Assembly: GCA_937877655.1 (NCBI GenBank)
Contig: CALFJC010000101.1
Coordinates: forward strand, 1 to 64,000
DNA from: an uncultured Selenomonadales bacterium
Lineage (GTDB): Bacteria; Bacillota; Negativicutes; Selenomonadales; Selenomonadaceae
Direction: 5' to 3'
Length of the DNA stretch: 64,000 bases
The stretch's first letter is position 1, and every line of letters begins with the position of its first letter. Of this stretch, positions 42,167 through 50,448 are shown piece after piece. A model generated the notes under the pieces. It did not search any database and had not been told where the DNA came from. It saw only the letters and a list, made by a program, of their open reading frames with translations. Made by a program: the position numbers and the translations under genes.

Positions 42167-43519
42167 TCAAGCGGTTTTGGTTTTAAAGGAGGCGTCAATT
42201 TCTTCAAGAGATTTTTTCTTGCTTTCGACGCCCAAACTCAAAATGATAACCGAAATGATAACGAAGACCGACGCGAACATTACGAAAATCGAATTAATAG
42301 CCGCGCCGCCGACAAGCAGGACGCCGACCAACATCGGAGCGATCATGCCGCCGATTCTTCCGAAGCCTGCCGCCCAGCCCGATCCTAAAGCTCTTATCGC
42401 TGTCGGATAAAGTTCGGGCGTGTAAGTGTAAATGACGCCCCAAGCTCCGAGATTGAAGAAACTCATTGCCGCGCCCCAACCAAGCAATTCATAACTTGTC
42501 GCCGCATTGCCGAAGAAATAAGCACAGACGCCCGACATCAACAGGAAAAAAGACAAAGTGTATCGACGACCGATTATGTCTACCAAAAACGCCGCCGCTA
42601 TGTAGCCCGGCAACTGCGCCAACGTCATTATCAAAACGTACTCGAAAGTTTTTACGACTTCAAAGCCTTGCGCAAAAACTATCGACGGCAACCACATGAA
42701 AATTCCGTAATAGCTGAAAACAATTCCGAACCACGCCAGCCACAACATGATTGTCCGCACGCGAAAAGTTTTTGTCCACAACGTCAAGACATTCAGCTTG
42801 AAAATCGGAGTAGATTCTTCTTCAAATTCTTTGTCGAACGGTTTGCTTGCCACGCCCAATTTTTTCTCCAATGATAAAATTATTTGCCGCGCCTCCTCAA
42901 CTCTGCCTTTCGAGATTAAATAGCGAATTGATTCTGGCATGTGCAGACGAATTAAAAAGACGTAGAGCGCGGGCATTGCGCCGATTATAAACGCTGTGTG
43001 CCAACCGAATTTCGGAATCAGCAAATAGGAAATAAGAGCCGCCACGAGCCAGCCGATACCCCAAAAACTTTCCAGCAAAACGATAAATCTTCCGCGCAGA
43101 TGACTTGGAGCATATTCACTCATCAAAGTTGCCGCGACAGGAAGTTCTCCGCCCAAGCCGAAGCCGACCAAAAATCTGAATACCAACAAACTTTCATAAC
43201 TCCATGCCACCGCGCAGAGTCCCGTTGCCACGCTGTATAAAATTACCGTCGCCGCGAAAACATTTTTGCGCCCGAATCTGTCGGCGATTGTTCCCGCCAA
43301 TACCGCGCCCAATGCCATTCCGATTAAGCCGACGCTCCCAATCCAGCCGACTTGTTCCGGCGTCAAGCTCCACTCCTTCGCCAAAATCGGCAACACGAAC
43401 GAAATTAATCCTGTGTCCATTGAGTCGAAGAGCCAACCCAAGCCCGTTACCGCCAAAAGTTTGTAGTGGAACGAGCCGACAGGCAAATTTTCAAGACGAT
43501 CAAGTATCAATTCAAACAC
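42167..43519 (-). CDS. MFS transporter, NiaP-like (niacin) type
   Basis: The product is 450 aa with 12 transmembrane segments. Sequence runs recall B. subtilis NiaP/YceI: GLGWLFDSMDTGLISF, FLVGFGLGGELPVAATLMSE, VLLESFWGIGWLVAALISY, MTLAQLPGYIAAAF, FNLGAWGVIYTYTPELYPTAIRA. NiaP imports nicotinate or nicotinamide by proton symport. A candidate operator overlaps its promoter (43586-43630). Confidence 0.85.
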   Translation of the reverse strand: MFELILDRLENLPVGSFHYKLLAVTGLGWLFDSMDTGLISFVLPILAKEWSLTPEQVGWIGSVGLIGMALGAVLAGTIADRFGRKNVFAATVILYSVATGLCAVAWSYESLLVFRFLVGFGLGGELPVAATLMSEYAPSHLRGRFIVLLESFWGIGWLVAALISYLLIPKFGWHTAFIIGAMPALYVFLIRLHMPESIRYLISKGRVEEARQIILSLEKKLGVASKPFDKEFEEESTPIFKLNVLTLWTKTFRVRTIMLWLAWFGIVFSYYGIFMWLPSIVFAQGFEVVKTFEYVLIMTLAQLPGYIAAAFLVDIIGRRYTLSFFLLMSGVCAYFFGNAATSYELLGWGAAMSFFNLGAWGVIYTYTPELYPTAIRALGSGWAAGFGRIGGMIAPMLVGVLLVGGAAINSIFVMFASVFVIISVIILSLGVESKKKSLEEIDASFKTKTA

Positions 43520-43527
43520 TCCTTAAA

Positions 43528-43582
43528 ATCAATGCGCAATGAATTTTTCATTCCTCATTCCTAATTCCTCATTCCTAATTGT
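43528..43582. repeat. 7-bp-period repeat
   Basis: Units ATTCCTC/ATTCCTA (43550-43580) are preceded by AATGCGCAATGAA. The block lies between the NiaP-like gene and its promoter. Confidence 0.75.
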
Positions 43583-43585
43583 TAA

Positions 43586-43630
43586 AGCGGTTTGCATTTT
43601 ATTTCACAAGGAAAGAAATTGCAAGCCGTT
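43586..43630 (-). promoter_or_regulatory. Promoter and candidate operator of the NiaP-like gene
   Basis: Minus strand: TTGCAA (43619-43624), 17-bp spacer, TAAAAT (43596-43601). An imperfect inverted repeat, AGCGGTTTGCA (43586-43596) and TGCAAGCCGTT (43620-43630), with 9 of 11 positions matching, brackets the promoter. A repressor dimer or dimer pair could block it. The regulator is unknown. Confidence 0.5.
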
Positions 43631-43651
43631 AACCAAAATTTAAAGCGAAGG

Positions 43652-43680
43652 TTGATAAGCCGCGCAGGATAATGTAAAAT
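43652..43680 (+). promoter_or_regulatory. Promoter of the 43731 gene
   Basis: TTGATA (43652-43657), 17-bp spacer, TAAAAT (43675-43680). Confidence 0.6.
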
Positions 43681-43730
43681 ATAAAATGTTTCACAAGGAT
43701 TTTTTCACATTTGCCAAGGAGGCGATAAAG

Positions 43731-44702
43731 ATGAATTTTGCGATCGTCGGTACGTTGAGTTCTTACGTCAAAACAAAAACTCTGACTTTCGCCGCGAAAC
43801 ACAAAATCCGCACGGGACAGACGATCACCAACTCGAACGGAAATTTTGTTTCGATAATGACTCCGTCATTCGGCAAAATCAGCGAGGCAGTTAAAACGTC
43901 AAATGCTCAAGCCAAACAGGCGAAACTCAAACGCATCAAACAAAAACTTATGAGCGGGAAAAAAATTTCGGATGAAGAGATGGGTTTTCTGCGCGTCAAC
44001 GATCCGAAAAGTTATTCAAAGGCAAAACACGCCGAAGAAGCTCGCGAAGAACTCAAAGCCGAACTCAAAAAGGCAAAGAGCAAATCGGAGGCGCGGGAGG
44101 CAATGACTCGCGCAATGATTAAGGCGTCAACCGAAGCAATGGCTGAACTCGGCGCGCTCGGTCAATGCAACGGGGCTATGGGCGGCGGCTCGGCGTCAAC
44201 TTCTCAAGGCGGCGAAATAATTTCAACGGGCGACGCGGGAGCAATTTTCGGCGGGAGTGAAGGTTCGTCAAATGCTCCACAAAGTCAAGCCGAAAGCAAC
44301 GCAAACATTTCCGACGCAGAAAATCAAACTCTCGGCGAAGTCAATCAATCAAATGAGACTTCGGAAGAAAAAGTTTCGGGCGAAAAGATTAACGACAAGC
44401 AAGATGTCGATAAAAAATCCGACGAGAAAAATTTTTTCATACAAAAAAAATCGGACGCCGACTCAACCACGCCCGATGACATTATGGAAAAATATATCAT
44501 GACAATTCGCGCTCTTGAAGACGAATGGAATCGCTTTGCCAATTCCGACGAGTATAAAAATTTGCCCGAAAATACTTTGGACGAAACGGAAGACGAAGCC
44601 AAGAAAAGAATTCGCCGTCAAATCTCCGCGCCCAATCGAAAATCAGTTGAGGCTATTGCACTTTATCGAAAATCAATGTTGTTTTCTCTAGAGGACTTAT
44701 AA
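43731..44702 (+). CDS. Hypothetical protein with charged coiled-coil and low-complexity regions
   Basis: The product is 323 aa from the ATG at 43731, 9 nt after AAGGAGG. The N-terminus (MNFAIVGTLSSYVKTKTLTF) is followed by a Lys/Glu-rich helical stretch (AKHAEEAREELKAELKKAKS). A Ser/Gly/Asn-rich linker comes next, then a C-terminal acidic helix. Phrases such as GKKISDEEMGFLRVNDPKSY resemble small helical cell-surface or phage-like scaffold proteins, but no family is recognised. It has its own promoter and terminator. Confidence 0.7.
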   Translation: MNFAIVGTLSSYVKTKTLTFAAKHKIRTGQTITNSNGNFVSIMTPSFGKISEAVKTSNAQAKQAKLKRIKQKLMSGKKISDEEMGFLRVNDPKSYSKAKHAEEAREELKAELKKAKSKSEAREAMTRAMIKASTEAMAELGALGQCNGAMGGGSASTSQGGEIISTGDAGAIFGGSEGSSNAPQSQAESNANISDAENQTLGEVNQSNETSEEKVSGEKINDKQDVDKKSDEKNFFIQKKSDADSTTPDDIMEKYIMTIRALEDEWNRFANSDEYKNLPENTLDETEDEAKKRIRRQISAPNRKSVEAIALYRKSMLFSLEDL

Positions 44703-44721
44703 AATATTTTTTCTTAGAAAA

Positions 44722-44750
44722 AAATCCCTCCGCCGTTGGAGGGATTTTTT
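44722..44750. terminator. Intrinsic terminator between convergent genes
   Basis: The stem AATCCCTCC/GGAGGGATT with a 6-nt loop has A and T runs on either side. It repeats the stem of the terminator at 14026. Confidence 0.9.
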
Positions 44751-44769
44751 AATTCGTAATGCGAAATTT

Positions 44770-45918
44770 TTAAGTTATCAGCGGCGCAATGATTGAGATA
44801 AGCAACGAAGAAAAACTGAATCCGCCTTTGACGTTTTCGCGAGCAACAAGCGGCACTCTCGCAACAGGTTTTCCGTCATAACGCAAGACCGCCTCGCCCA
44901 AAACTTTTCCGATTTGAATTCCATTCTCCGCGTCGACAATCTTTGGCAGATCGTAAGTCACTTTTAAAAATTTTGCATCCTCGCCAGCCATAAGCGGAAA
45001 ATTTAAATCGTCCTCCGCGCCGACGATAATTGTTGCCTGCTTGCCGCCGCGAACGAAAACAGTTTTCTCAACGCGATTTTTATCAATGGCATCAACCATT
45101 CGGACTCGTTCGAAGCCGTAATTAAAAAGAGCCGTCGCGTCGTCAAAACGAGTATCGTGGTCGGGCGAGTGCATGATAACCGCGATAAGTTCAACTTCGC
45201 CGCGCCGCGCAGAAGCCGTAAGGCAACCGCCCGCCGCTCGCGTCCAGCCCGTTTTAATTCCGTTCGCGCCCTTGTATTTGCCCAAAAGTTCATTCGTGTT
45301 GTTAAGCTCGCTCCATTTTTCTTTTGGATAAAGCCAGCGAATCGAAGTGCGTTTGGTATCGACAATTTCTCTGAATTCGGGATTTTTCATGCAGTAAGCG
45401 GCAATACGCGCCATATCTTTTGCCGTCGAATAATGATTCGGATCGGGCAGACCGTTCGGATTTTCAAAATTGGAGCTTGTGCAACCGATTTGCTTAGCCT
45501 TATCGTTCATCAATTCGGCGAAACGCGAAACATTTCCGCTGACGGCTTGGGCAAGAGCAATCGCGCCGCCGTTTTCGGAAACAAGCATGACGGCGGTTAC
45601 CATTTCCTTAGCCGAAACAGAATCGCCCGTCGACCAATTCAGCGTGTTGTCTTCAGCCGTAACCGCATCATAGCCCATCATAATTTCTTTATTCGGATCG
45701 AGTTTTTCCATTGCGAGAATGCACGTCAACATTTTTGTCATGGACGCCGGCTCGCGGTAGGTTTCGGAATTTTTTTCGTAAATGATTCGTCCCGTTGACG
45801 CCTCAACCAAAATTGCCGAGTCTGCCAAAATTTTCGGCTCGCCTGCCGCCGCGCAGATTGACATTGAAAATATTATTGCCGAGAAAATTATTGCCGTCAA
45901 AAATTTTTCCAAGTTCAT
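44770..45918 (-). CDS. D-alanyl-D-alanine carboxypeptidase (PBP5/6-type)
   Basis: The product is 382 aa with a signal peptide (about 1-25). Serine-peptidase S11 motifs: SxxK in ASMTKMLT, SEN in LVSENGGAIALA and KTG in NGIKTGWTRAAGG. A C-terminal beta domain and a final hydrophobic segment (FSFSSLLISIIAPLIT) suggest membrane tethering. It trims the terminal D-Ala from peptidoglycan stems. Its promoter is at 45950-45978. Confidence 0.95.
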   Translation of the reverse strand: MNLEKFLTAIIFSAIIFSMSICAAAGEPKILADSAILVEASTGRIIYEKNSETYREPASMTKMLTCILAMEKLDPNKEIMMGYDAVTAEDNTLNWSTGDSVSAKEMVTAVMLVSENGGAIALAQAVSGNVSRFAELMNDKAKQIGCTSSNFENPNGLPDPNHYSTAKDMARIAAYCMKNPEFREIVDTKRTSIRWLYPKEKWSELNNTNELLGKYKGANGIKTGWTRAAGGCLTASARRGEVELIAVIMHSPDHDTRFDDATALFNYGFERVRMVDAIDKNRVEKTVFVRGGKQATIIVGAEDDLNFPLMAGEDAKFLKVTYDLPKIVDAENGIQIGKVLGEAVLRYDGKPVARVPLVARENVKGGFSFSSLLISIIAPLIT

Positions 45919-45949
45919 TCAAAATCTCCGTTCAGTAAAATTTTTACAA

Positions 45950-45978
45950 ATTCTAGTTGAAAAAAATTTGCGCGTCAA
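45950..45978 (-). promoter_or_regulatory. Promoter of the carboxypeptidase gene
   Basis: Minus strand: TTGACG (45973-45978), 17-bp spacer, TAGAAT (45950-45955). Confidence 0.65.
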
Positions 45979-46017
45979 GAAAAGCAAAGCTGAAGGCTGA
46001 AGAATTCATTTGACGCA

Positions 46018-47223
46018 TTATTTTTTTATGTATATCGGCGACGTTGAAAAATCGCTCCGAATCTCTCGCGGCTTTTCAAACAACAGCCCGCGCAGATCGT
46101 TTGCCAACACGTCAAGCAATAAAATTTTCTGATACGGCTCCAAAAATCTTTTTCGTTCGTAAATGTCGCGTCTATTCAAATGTTTCGTGACTTTTGTAAT
46201 TATCGGGACGGAAATTTTTTTTAGTAAGATTCTTCCGCGCTCGTTGAATGCCAAAACTCTCGCGCAAGTCGCCGCGTCCAAATCCGAAATTTCTTCCGCC
46301 GTCATGTTCAGCAAAAAATGTAAAAGCAATCGCCTTATTCGGCTTGCCGTGTATCTTTTTCCCGTCAAATTTTTCACGAGCTCCGAATAATTTTTTGCCG
46401 AAGCCGCCTTTATCAAGCCGAATTCCAAACCTTCCGTCATGCCGTAAATTTTTCTCATGTCTTCTGCGCGGGATGTTAAAATTTTTGTCATCAGCGGTCG
46501 GAATAAAAAATTTTCATCAACCAAGCCCGAAATTTTTTCTGCGCGGAGAACTTTTAAAGTTTCTTCGTCAACCTGCGCGGAAATTTTTTCCCACGAAGGA
46601 TTTTCTTCGTAAAGTGCCGCCCGAATCGCCGACGCACTTGAAAATTTTTCTCGCAAAATCAAATCGTCGTAAGCCGCGCCCGTTCTTTTTATCGGCAACG
46701 GAGAAATTTTTTCCGGCAACCCGCGCAGATATTCAATCGCCAAAATCGTATTCGGTTGCCGCAAAATTTTTTCGTCAAGCCCCGTGACTTCAGATAAAAT
46801 TTTCGTCACTGCCGCCGCATACGAAATTCCTTCCGCCATTTTTGCATGAAGTTTTTCTGCAAAATTTTTCTCTTTAAAGACTTTCGCCGCCGCTTTTAAT
46901 TTTTCCAAATCCGCTGTCTCCGTTCCGAAAGAAAGTTTGTCGACGACGCCCAAGCTCTCCAAAAGTTTTATTCCGCCCCGCGCAAAATCCTGCGCACTTC
47001 TTACGGCACTCACGAACGGCAATTCAAAAACCAAATCTGCTCCGCCCAAAATCGCAAGCCGCGCCCGCGTCCACTTATCCAAAATTGTCGGCGAGCCGCG
47101 CTGTGTGAAACTGCCGCTCATTACCGCAATTATTTCTTCGTCACAAACTTTTTTTATCTCCGATATTTGATAAGCATGACCCGCATGAAACGGATTGTAC
47201 TCCGCAATTATCCCCACCGCCAT
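46018..47223 (-). CDS. tmcAL: tRNA(Met) cytidine acetate ligase
   Basis: TmcAL makes N4-acetylcytidine at the wobble position of elongator tRNA(Met) from acetate and ATP. The product is 401 aa from the ATG at 47223, 8 nt after GGGAG. Motifs: VGIIAEYNPFHAGHAYQI (nucleotidyltransferase HxGH site), VMSGSFTQRGSPTILDKWTRARLAI, LVFELPFVSAVRSAQDFARG and LSFGTETAD. Family formerly YlbM/DUF795. Confidence 0.95.
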   Translation of the reverse strand: MAVGIIAEYNPFHAGHAYQISEIKKVCDEEIIAVMSGSFTQRGSPTILDKWTRARLAILGGADLVFELPFVSAVRSAQDFARGGIKLLESLGVVDKLSFGTETADLEKLKAAAKVFKEKNFAEKLHAKMAEGISYAAAVTKILSEVTGLDEKILRQPNTILAIEYLRGLPEKISPLPIKRTGAAYDDLILREKFSSASAIRAALYEENPSWEKISAQVDEETLKVLRAEKISGLVDENFLFRPLMTKILTSRAEDMRKIYGMTEGLEFGLIKAASAKNYSELVKNLTGKRYTASRIRRLLLHFLLNMTAEEISDLDAATCARVLAFNERGRILLKKISVPIITKVTKHLNRRDIYERKRFLEPYQKILLLDVLANDLRGLLFEKPREIRSDFSTSPIYIKK

Positions 47224-47256
47224 TTTCAAAACTCCCGTCTGTTTTCAATGTTTTTC

Positions 47257-47285
47257 TTGCAACAAAATTTTTATTGGTGTATACT
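47257..47285 (+). promoter_or_regulatory. Promoter of the glucosaminidase-like gene
   Basis: TTGCAA (47257-47262), 17-bp spacer, TATACT (47280-47285). Confidence 0.65.
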
Positions 47286-47339
47286 TCGCCGCAGTTGGTA
47301 CTTTTTATGAAAAAAATATGTATACATGGGGTGATTCTA

Positions 47340-48098
47340 TTGAAATTTTCCAAAATAGGGAGATTCGTTACCGCCGCTTTGCTCGGCGCATTTGCTTTTT
47401 CAATTTCAATTTCGGCTGACGCCAGAATTCATGATCCGAAAATCGAAACAAAATCTGTTGAAAGGAAATTGCCGACTCTGCGCGAACGAGTCTCCGAAAC
47501 AATGAACAAGTTCAAACCCGTCGAAAACCGAGAAGTCTTTAATCCCTTTGAAACGCAGGAAAAATTTTCCGTGCCGCAAACCGTCTCGACTTCAGACACT
47601 TCGATTATCGGCACGCCCATTGCCACTCAACAACAATGCGTTAAATATCTCCTGCGCAACAATCCCCACCCGAATTTAAAAGTTTCGGCGGAAGAAATTG
47701 TCGCCTATTACTACGAAGAAGGCAGCCGCGAGGGAATTCGTCCCGACGTTGCCTTCGCGCAGGCTCTCAAAGAGACGGGATTTTTTCGTTACGGCGGCGA
47801 TGTCATTCCCGAACAAAATAATTATTGCGGGCTCGGCACAACCGGCGGCGGCGTCAAAGGAGAATTTTTCGCAACGCCGCAAATCGGAGTTCGTGCTCAC
47901 ATTCAACATTTGCTCGCTTATTCTTCGACAAGAAAACCGACTTTGCCTGTCGTCGATCCGCGTTACAGTCTCGTAAGGCAGGCTTACGGCTCAAGGACAC
48001 TTGGAACTTGGCAGGATTTGAACGGTCGCTGGGCTGTTCCCGGCAGATATTACGGGCAAGAAATTTTGTCCATGTACAAAGATATTTTGATTCAGTGA
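47340..48098 (+). CDS. Secreted glucosaminidase-like (GH73-type) cell-wall hydrolase
   Basis: The product is 252 aa from the TTG at 47340, about 7 nt after GGGGTGA; an in-frame ATG at 47307 would add 11 residues before the signal peptide. Signal peptide: MKFSKIGRFVTAALLGAFAF. The C-terminal domain carries AEEIVAYYYEEGSREGIRPD, AFAQALKETGFF with the catalytic Glu, NNYCGLGTTGG and FATPQIGVRAHIQHLLAY. These are features of glucosaminidase/lysozyme-fold autolysins that cleave peptidoglycan glycan strands. Confidence 0.85.
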   Translation: MKFSKIGRFVTAALLGAFAFSISISADARIHDPKIETKSVERKLPTLRERVSETMNKFKPVENREVFNPFETQEKFSVPQTVSTSDTSIIGTPIATQQQCVKYLLRNNPHPNLKVSAEEIVAYYYEEGSREGIRPDVAFAQALKETGFFRYGGDVIPEQNNYCGLGTTGGGVKGEFFATPQIGVRAHIQHLLAYSSTRKPTLPVVDPRYSLVRQAYGSRTLGTWQDLNGRWAVPGRYYGQEILSMYKDILIQ

Positions 48099-48110
48099 GG
48101 AGTAATTTTT

Positions 48111-49097
48111 ATGGCTGAAAAAAATTTAAATTGGGCGGTGCTCGGCGTTGGGGTTATTGCCAACGAAATGGCGCAAGCCCTTCACAAGCAAGGAAAAAAT
48201 TTATACGCCGTCGCCAATCGCACTCATGAAAAAGCCGTTGCCTTCGCCGAAAAATACAACGTCGCGAAAATTTATGACAGCGTTGACGAAATTTTTACCG
48301 ATGAAAATGTTGACGTGATTTATATTACCACGCCGCACAACACGCATTATCAATTCATGAAACGCGCTCTCGAAAACGGAAAACATTTGCTCGTTGAAAA
48401 ATCCATAACGCTGAACAGCCGCGAACTTGATGAAATGATTGCTCTTGCCGCCGAAAAAAATTTGATTCTCGCAGAGGCAATGACGATTTGGCACATGCCG
48501 CTTTACAAAACTCTTGCGGAAAAAATTTCAAGCGGCGACTTCGGCAAAGTTCAAATCATCACGCTGAACTTCGGAAGTTTCAAGGAATATAACATGCGCA
48601 ACAGATTTTTCAATCTCAATCTTGCGGGCGGCGCGCTCCTTGATATCGGAGTTTATGCGTTGTCGATTGTGCGTTTGTTTATGGCGGAGACTCCGAAAGA
48701 AATTTTAAGTCAATGGCTGCCTTCGCCGACGGGCTCCGATGAAATGGCGACGATTCTTTTAAAAAATCTGCGCGGACAAATGGCAACCGTCGCGCTGTCA
48801 ATGCATTCAAAACAACCCAAACGCGCCGTCATAAGTTGCGAGAAGGGCTACATTGAAATTTTGGAATATCCCCGCGCAGATAAAGCGATTTTCGTTGACG
48901 CGGAGACGGGCGCGGTTGAAGAAATTTTTTCGGGCGAACGTCCCGATGCTCTCCTTTACGAAATGAACGACATGGAGTCCGCGATTTTAAGCGGCGACGC
49001 TTCGATTATGAAACTAAATTTTTCAAAAGACGTTATGGACATAATGACGGCTTTAAGAAAAGATTGGAATTTGCAATACCCGAATGAGGTTTGGTAA
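48111..49097 (+). CDS. Gfo/Idh/MocA-family oxidoreductase
   Basis: The product is 328 aa. An N-terminal Rossmann domain (AVLGVGVIANEMAQAL; ITTPHNTHYQFMKRAL; KHLLVEKSITLN with the catalytic Lys) is followed by an alpha/beta dimerisation domain (AEAMTIWHMPLYK; GGALLDIGVYALSIVRLF). It likely oxidises or reduces a sugar or cyclitol with NAD(P); the substrate is unknown. It lies between the wall hydrolase and the permease in one run of plus-strand genes. Confidence 0.88.
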   Translation: MAEKNLNWAVLGVGVIANEMAQALHKQGKNLYAVANRTHEKAVAFAEKYNVAKIYDSVDEIFTDENVDVIYITTPHNTHYQFMKRALENGKHLLVEKSITLNSRELDEMIALAAEKNLILAEAMTIWHMPLYKTLAEKISSGDFGKVQIITLNFGSFKEYNMRNRFFNLNLAGGALLDIGVYALSIVRLFMAETPKEILSQWLPSPTGSDEMATILLKNLRGQMATVALSMHSKQPKRAVISCEKGYIEILEYPRADKAIFVDAETGAVEEIFSGERPDALLYEMNDMESAILSGDASIMKLNFSKDVMDIMTALRKDWNLQYPNEVW

Positions 49098-49098
49098 G

Positions 49099-50436
49099 AT
49101 GTCGGAAAACAAAATGCAACGCGGGCTGAAAAACCGCCATTTGCAAATGATTGCGCTGGGCACGGCGGTCGGCACGGGTTTATTTTACGGCTCGACGGCA
49201 ACAATCGCGCTGGCAGGTCCCGCCGTCTCGTTGAGCTATTTAATCGGCGGCATTATCATTTTTTTTATCGTGAGGATGCTCGGCGAAATGTCGGTTGAGG
49301 AGCCCGTAAGCGGCTCTTTCAGCTACTACGCCGATAAATATTGGGGAAAATTTCCCGGCTTTCTCGCGGGCTGGAATTATTGGTTTCTTTATATCATTGT
49401 CAGCATGGCGGAGTTGACTGCCGTTTCGATTTACGTTGCTTATTGGTTCCCCGATTTGCCCGCTTGGATTAGTGCTCTGATTTGTCTCGTCGTTATCACG
49501 GCGATTAATCTTGTGACTGTCGGCGCGTATGGCGAAATTGAATTTTGGATGGCGTTTATAAAAATTTCTGCGATTATCGCCATGATTTTGTTCGGCTCCT
49601 ATTTAATTTTTTCCACCCCAAAACCTTTTCCCGAAAATTTTTCCAACTTGTGGGAACACGGCGGCTTTTTTCCGAACGGTTTAAACGGAATGATTTTTTC
49701 AATCGCGCCGGTGCTGTTCAGTTTCGGCGGCATTGAACTTTTGGGCATCACGGCGGGCGAGGCTGAAAATCCCGATAAGACAATTCCCCGTGCCATCAAC
49801 CAAGTTATTTATCGCATTTTGATTTTCTACGTCGGCACAATGATTGTTTTGATGACTCTCTGGCCTTGGAATGAAGTCGGCAAGGAAGCAAGTCCTTTTG
49901 TTCAGATTTTTGACAACGTCGGAGTTTCAGCCGCCGCAAATATTTTAAATTTCGTTGTGTTGACGGCGGCGATAAGTGTTTACAATTCCGCGATTTATTC
50001 AAACTCGCGAATGCTTTACGGCTTGGCGAAGAGCGGCAATGCCCCGAAATTTTTTGAGAAACTTTCGCGGCGCGGCGTCCCCGTCAACGGCATTTTGACT
50101 TCTTCGGCGATAACTTTGCTCGTCGTCGTCATGAATTATCTTTTGCCGGGAGAAGTTTTCATGTATGTTTTCGCCGTCGTCACAGGCGCGGTTGTTCTAA
50201 GCTGGGCTTTAATCGTAATTACCCATTTAAAATTCCGCAGTCATTGCAAAGCGGCGGGCATTACTCCGAAATTTAAATCGCTTTTCTATCCCTTCGCCGA
50301 TTATCTTTGCTTGGCATTTCTCGCGGGAATTTTAATCATTATGGCTTTGATGGACGACATGCGCCTTGCGGTTATCGTCATGCCGATTTGGATTTTGATT
50401 ATTTGGTTCTTTTATCGCTCGAAAAACAAGAATTAA
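49099..50436 (+). CDS. Amino-acid permease (APC superfamily, AroP/GabP-like)
   Basis: The product is 445 aa with 12 transmembrane segments. Signatures: LKNRHLQMIALGTAVGTGLFYGS, ISYLIGG-like helix 2, MLGEMSVEEPVSGSFSYYA, GWNYWFLYI, FSFGGIELLGITAGEAENPDKTIPRAI. These are hallmarks of amino-acid:proton symporters. The substrate is undetermined. The ATG at 49099 lies 1 nt after the stop of the oxidoreductase. Confidence 0.92.
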   Translation: MSENKMQRGLKNRHLQMIALGTAVGTGLFYGSTATIALAGPAVSLSYLIGGIIIFFIVRMLGEMSVEEPVSGSFSYYADKYWGKFPGFLAGWNYWFLYIIVSMAELTAVSIYVAYWFPDLPAWISALICLVVITAINLVTVGAYGEIEFWMAFIKISAIIAMILFGSYLIFSTPKPFPENFSNLWEHGGFFPNGLNGMIFSIAPVLFSFGGIELLGITAGEAENPDKTIPRAINQVIYRILIFYVGTMIVLMTLWPWNEVGKEASPFVQIFDNVGVSAAANILNFVVLTAAISVYNSAIYSNSRMLYGLAKSGNAPKFFEKLSRRGVPVNGILTSSAITLLVVVMNYLLPGEVFMYVFAVVTGAVVLSWALIVITHLKFRSHCKAAGITPKFKSLFYPFADYLCLAFLAGILIIMALMDDMRLAVIVMPIWILIIWFFYRSKNKN

Positions 50437-50448
50437 AGGAGATTTTTT

